This document shows, in pieces, positions 19,576-19,683 of a DNA stretch of 19,683 nt; position 1 is the stretch's first letter, and each line of letters starts with the position of its first letter. A program made the position numbers and the translations under genes. Below the pieces are notes generated by a model. That model was not told where the DNA came from. It was given only the letters and a program-made list of their open reading frames with translations, and did no database searches. The stretch covers positions 1 to 19,683 of the forward strand of contig QMOP01000005.1 of the NCBI GenBank assembly GCA_003650255.1, read 5' to 3'. This stretch comes from Caldisericota bacterium (GTDB taxonomy: Bacteria; CG03; B21-G15).

Positions 19576-19683
19576 ACCTCTCACCTCAGAGAAATTCTCT
19601 TTAAACTAAAAAGAACTTCCCTGAAGTAAGAAGAAAAGAAGAGATTTTACTCCCTTTTTACAAAGAAAAGGTGGGTAAGAGAA
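19576..19683 (-). promoter_or_regulatory. Leader of the HEAT/giant-protein operon, to the window edge
   Basis: These 108 bases hold no gene. On the minus strand they contain a small inverted repeat, AGAGA-3-TCTCT, at 19588-19600 directly before the Shine-Dalgarno sequence. An AT-rich hairpin at 19653-19671 (CCTTTT-7-AAAAGG) has no T-run after it. I could not place a convincing -35/-10 pair; TAAAAT near 19643 is the best -10 guess and lacks a matching -35. The promoter may lie beyond the edge. Confidence 0.35.
19581..19587 (-). promoter_or_regulatory. Strong Shine-Dalgarno sequence deciding the HEAT gene start
   Basis: The minus strand reads GAGGTGA, seven bases complementary to the usual 16S rRNA 3' end, and is followed after five bases (GAGGT) by ATG 19575. 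The alternative GTG start at 19584 is embedded in this motif and has no comparable site of its own, so the ATG is preferred. Confidence 0.75.

Noticed and set aside
19605..19650. Sigma-70 promoter for the HEAT gene
   Set aside because: TAAAAT near 19643 could be a -10 box, but no acceptable -35 lies about 17 bases upstream; other AT-rich hexamers are equally good by chance.
19653..19671. Hairpin CCTTTT-7-AAAAGG as a terminator of a gene further right
   Set aside because: The stem is short and AT-rich, and neither strand has a convincing T-run directly after it.

Overview
The window is almost entirely one giant gene on the minus strand. From an ATG at 18944 down to position 1 a single frame stays open, giving 6,314 complete codons with no stop in the stretches I translated and running off the left edge. 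The visible part alone would be roughly 0.7 MDa. It encodes a Sec-exported, multi-domain repeat protein built of immunoglobulin-like beta-sandwich modules. One base upstream of its start ends a second, small minus-strand gene (18946-19575) for an exported HEAT-repeat protein. The remaining 108 bases at the right edge are its leader. No RNA genes, mobile elements or CRISPR arrays were seen.

Layout of the giant protein, N- to C-terminus (right to left): signal peptide (residues 1-29, 18858-18944); a unique N-terminal domain (30-228, 18261-18857); 23 tandem IPT/TIG-like repeats (229-2364, 11853-18260); seven Ig-like modules, six of the aromatic 'YWDG' type (2365-3182, 9399-11852); six filamin/invasin-like repeats (3183-3855, 7380-9398); fifteen more Ig-like modules, fourteen of them YWDG type (3856-5658, 1971-7379); six more filamin-like repeats (5659 onward, 1-1970). 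The C-terminus and any anchor or secretion domain lie outside the window.

The most notable observation is higher-order structure. The module series at 7380-11505 is matched, in the same order and including rare module types, by the series at 1-4460. The offset is about 7.43 kb, with one extra module in the left copy. A smaller four-repeat offset is visible inside the IPT array.

The organism is probably an uncultured bacterium. The DNA is AT-rich, the standard bacterial code fits, there is a strong Shine-Dalgarno sequence and Sec signal peptides. Giant exported repeat proteins like this are known from candidate phyla such as Omnitrophota, but nothing here fixes the phylum. A likely role is cell-surface adhesion or an extracellular fibre, with the HEAT protein as a co-translated periplasmic or envelope partner. 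Both roles are inferences.
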